Below, one piece after another: positions 32,485 through 34,063 of a DNA stretch of 34,063 nt (its first letter is position 1; each line of letters opens with the position of its first letter). This stretch comes from Clostridiales bacterium (lineage in GTDB: Bacteria > Bacillota > Clostridia > Oscillospirales > Acutalibacteraceae). Position numbers and translations under genes: made by a program. The stretch is from the NCBI GenBank assembly GCA_020860025.1, contig JAJBVC010000086.1:1-34063 (forward strand), written 5' to 3'. A model generated the notes under the pieces. It ran no database searches. It was given only the letters and a program-made list of their open reading frames with translations, and was not told where the DNA came from.

Positions 32485-32676
32485 ATGAATATTGAAATGA
32501 CAAAAGAGGAAATAGGTTTATTGGATGAAGCCGATATTGAAATCGGAAAATACGGAAAAACCGACAAAAAATGCCCTCGGTGCGGAAATGATATAATTTT
32601 AGAAGAGGGCAGAAGCTCCTACACCATAAGATGTAAAACCGATAATTGTATTTCCTTAATCTTTAGAGGAATTTAA
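32485..32676 (+). CDS. Small zinc-ribbon protein
   Basis: This 63-residue protein has a CPRCGN knuckle at about residues 30-35 and CKTDNC near 51-56, a C-x2-C / C-x4-C zinc-ribbon-like arrangement, after an acidic N-terminus (MTKEEIGLLDEADIEIG). It follows the TetR gene by 44 bp with an AGGAGG site, so it is probably co-transcribed. Small ribbons of this kind can bind nucleic acid or other proteins. No closer family is recognised. Confidence 0.75.
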   Translation: MNIEMTKEEIGLLDEADIEIGKYGKTDKKCPRCGNDIILEEGRSSYTIRCKTDNCISLIFRGI

Positions 32677-32703
32677 TATAAATTAAAAAACTTATTAAAC
32701 ATT

Positions 32704-32731
32704 AAGCACTTTTGATTTCTCAAAAGTGCTT
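32704..32731 (+). terminator. Terminator after the zinc-ribbon gene
   Basis: Perfect 11-bp arms AAGCACTTTTG (32704-32714) and CAAAAGTGCTT (32721-32731) with a 6-base loop, immediately before element A8. No long T-run follows, as the element begins at once. Confidence 0.6.
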
Positions 32732-33066
32732 CAGTCTGTCGATAAAGCAGTCATAACCACGCTCAAATTGTAAAAATATAAATATCTTTCTTACTTTCAC
32801 ATTTTGATAACATCAAAATTATTTTTTATCAATATCATATAAAAGTGCCGAGAATTTAATTTTCTCGGCACTTTTGAGCGTTCTAAGCCTTTTTTACTCG
32901 GGTGATTCGTTTGCGACCGCTCACAGTGTGAGAAAAAGGGAGCAATATCGTCAAAGAATTGAGTTTGCTTTTGCAAACGAAGAATTCTTTGGACACCGCA
33001 ACTGGTTGTACTATCTACACCTCCCACTCCCAAAATGCTTAATTCTGACTACTTTCTCAACATCCT
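32732..33066 (-). repeat. Dispersed element A8 (long form, inverted)
   Basis: This 335-bp copy fills the spacer between convergent genes. Its left arm is on the right: reading minus, GATGTTGAGAAAGTAGTC starts at 33064. It has the GTGCC-type hairpin (AAAAGTGCCGAGA/CTCGGCACTTTT), the CTCACACTGTGAG palindrome and neighbouring module shared with A2 and A5, the TTTTGAT/ATCAAAA stem shared with A6, and the GAGCGTGGTTATG end. Inside its extra module a short stem AAAGAATTC/GAATTCTTT is unique to this copy. The left-end extension continues to about 33108. Confidence 0.85.
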
Positions 33067-33110
33067 GCCGGTGTGTATAAATCTGTAATTTAACTTTTTC
33101 TACACGCTGA

Positions 33111-33140
33111 AGAGTGCAGGTCAAAAATGACCTGCACTCT
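33111..33140 (-). terminator. Hairpin terminator downstream of the cell-surface repeat gene
   Basis: Perfect 13-bp arms AGAGTGCAGGTCA and TGACCTGCACTCT with a 4-base loop, 13 bp after the stop at 33153. On minus the following T-run is weak (TTC), on plus it is TTTT, so it may work for either direction. Confidence 0.7.
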
Positions 33141-33152
33141 TTTACAATTTTT

Positions 33153-34063
33153 CTATTTAACCTTTACCGATTTAACAGAGCTGAAGCTTGAATAAACCTT
33201 ATAGCTGCCAACCTTGGAATAAGTCCTTACTTTAACGTAATACTTCTTTCCTTTTTTAAGATTTTTAATCTTTGTTGATGTAGTTGACTTTTTGCTGACG
33301 GTTGCCGCCTTTTCATACGTTCCGTTCTTTGAGGTTGAAATATAAATCTCATAACCATCAACATTTGACTTTTTCTTCCAGCTTACGGTAAATGATTTTG
33401 AAGAAGCCTTGAGCTTTGATATACTCGTTTTTGACGGTGACGGAACATTCGTCATCTTACCGTCTTTGCCGAACTTAAACGTCTTTCCGCCGACTGTTTT
33501 CTTAGTGCTTGTCTGCATAATACCGTAGTCGCTGAAGTAATAATAACTGCCGGAAATCTTTTTAAGTCCCGTATATGCATATCCGCTTTTGGTATTGAAA
33601 TAATATTTCTTACCACTGATTTTTGTCCAGCCTGTTGCCATTTTACCGTCTGAACCGAAGTAACGAATACCCTTTGAATCGGTGCGCTTTGCGCTTGTTA
33701 CCATTACTCCGCTGTCACTGAACATATAATAGCTGCCCGAAATTTTATTAAGACCTGTATAGGCATATCCGCTTTTAGTATTGAAATAATATTTCTTGCC
33801 ACTGATTTTTGTCCAGCCTGTCGCCATTTTGCCGTCTGAACCGAAATAACGAACGCCCTTTGAATCGGTACGCTTTGCGCTTGTTACCATCACGCCGTAA
33901 TCGCTGAACATATAATAGCTGCCCGAAATTTTATTAAGACCTGTTTTGCGATAGCCTGTTGACGGGTCAAGGTAATATTTTTTGCCGTCAATCGTTTTCC
34001 AACCTGTTGCCATTTTGCCGTCTGAACCGAAATAGCAATATCCGCTACCGTACTGCTTAAATA
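33153..34063 (-). CDS. Cell-surface protein with glucan/choline-binding-type repeats and FN3 domain, N-terminus outside window
   Basis: The frame is open to the right edge (303 codons visible) and ends at a TAG at 33153. It contains three tandem 62-residue repeats (33456-34013). Each has the form MATGW-x3-x-GKKYY...TGL-x-KISGSYY-x-FSD...G-x-M-x-TS...FG-x-DGK, the aromatic cell-wall-binding repeat type seen in choline- or glucan-binding proteins. The remaining C-terminal 100 residues form an FN3-like domain (KSFTVSWKKKSNVDGYEIYIS..., KKYYVKVRTYSKV). The catalytic or adhesive N-terminal part is outside. Repeats 2 and 3 are nearly identical in their first half, showing recent duplication. The product is exported and probably held on the cell wall. 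Confidence 0.88.
   Translation of the reverse strand, partial: FKQYGSGYCYFGSDGKMATGWKTIDGKKYYLDPSTGYRKTGLNKISGSYYMFSDYGVMVTSAKRTDSKGVRYFGSDGKMATGWTKISGKKYYFNTKSGYAYTGLNKISGSYYMFSDSGVMVTSAKRTDSKGIRYFGSDGKMATGWTKISGKKYYFNTKSGYAYTGLKKISGSYYYFSDYGIMQTSTKKTVGGKTFKFGKDGKMTNVPSPSKTSISKLKASSKSFTVSWKKKSNVDGYEIYISTSKNGTYEKAATVSKKSTTSTKIKNLKKGKKYYVKVRTYSKVGSYKVYSSFSSVKSVKVK

Noticed and set aside
2948..33066. CRISPR array
   Set aside because: The repeats are 225-440 bp, widely dispersed and in both orientations, without short direct repeats or spacers.
32797..33080. ORFs on both strands within the spacer before the surface-repeat gene
   Set aside because: They fall in element A8 with no ribosome-binding site and no conservation of frame in the other copies.

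Overview
The window looks like chromosomal DNA of a low-GC, anaerobic Gram-positive bacterium of the Clostridia, probably a gut member of the Oscillospiraceae/Ruminococcaceae. The signs are A/T-rich spacers, strong AGGAGG ribosome-binding sites, sigma-A promoters with 17-bp spacers, an anaerobic RNR-activase-like radical SAM protein, two GPH-family sugar symporters, a GH43-like enzyme, and a secreted protein with glucan/choline-binding-type repeats and an FN3 domain. The species assignment is inference. I saw no rRNA, tRNA, phage genes, transposase or CRISPR array.

Layout. 1-2785: a truncated family-2 glycosyltransferase and a YbiT-like ABC-F ATPase, both on minus. 3196-7297 (plus): rpe, a membrane-anchored DUF4015-like protein, a secreted cadherin-like beta-sandwich protein and the magnesium channel gene mgtE. 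7874-12487 (minus): a tight ddl-ywiB-argS-radical SAM operon behind one promoter. 12981-16397 (plus): an unusual membrane-protein cluster with a 59-aa membrane protein, two paralogous multi-TM proteins, an unknown soluble protein, and a sortase-fold protein that has lost its catalytic His and Cys and carries a one-base frameshift near its start. 16649-22521 (minus): a PHP phosphoesterase, maf, a structured intergenic region, zapA with a U32 peptidase-family gene, and a coupled pair of ATP-grasp ligases. 22691-25492 (plus): stand-alone AICAR formyltransferase, an NrdG-like activase and a GH43-like protein. 25983-31598 (minus): an anchored protein, two GPH symporters and a short-chain dehydrogenase, divergent from a TetR regulator (31895) and a small zinc-ribbon protein. 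33153-34063 (minus): the C-terminal part of the cell-surface repeat protein.

The most striking feature is a dispersed family of non-coding elements in nearly every large spacer. There are about ten members: seven full-length copies of about 225-440 bp, two members of a variant subfamily and one short remnant. They share imperfect terminal inverted repeats (core TGTYGAKAAAGYAGTC), a conserved core, an inner CGCTC/GAGCG pairing and a central hairpin. The hairpin sequence differs between copies but both arms change together, so the structure is kept. Some copies carry an extra shared module, and some ends lie on or inside gene stop codons. This looks like a MITE-like or RNA-structured mosaic repeat that also supplies terminator-like hairpins to its neighbours. 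I do not recognise it as a named family.

Nine promoters with clear -35/-10 boxes and 17-bp spacing were found. They define most transcription units and settle several start codons.
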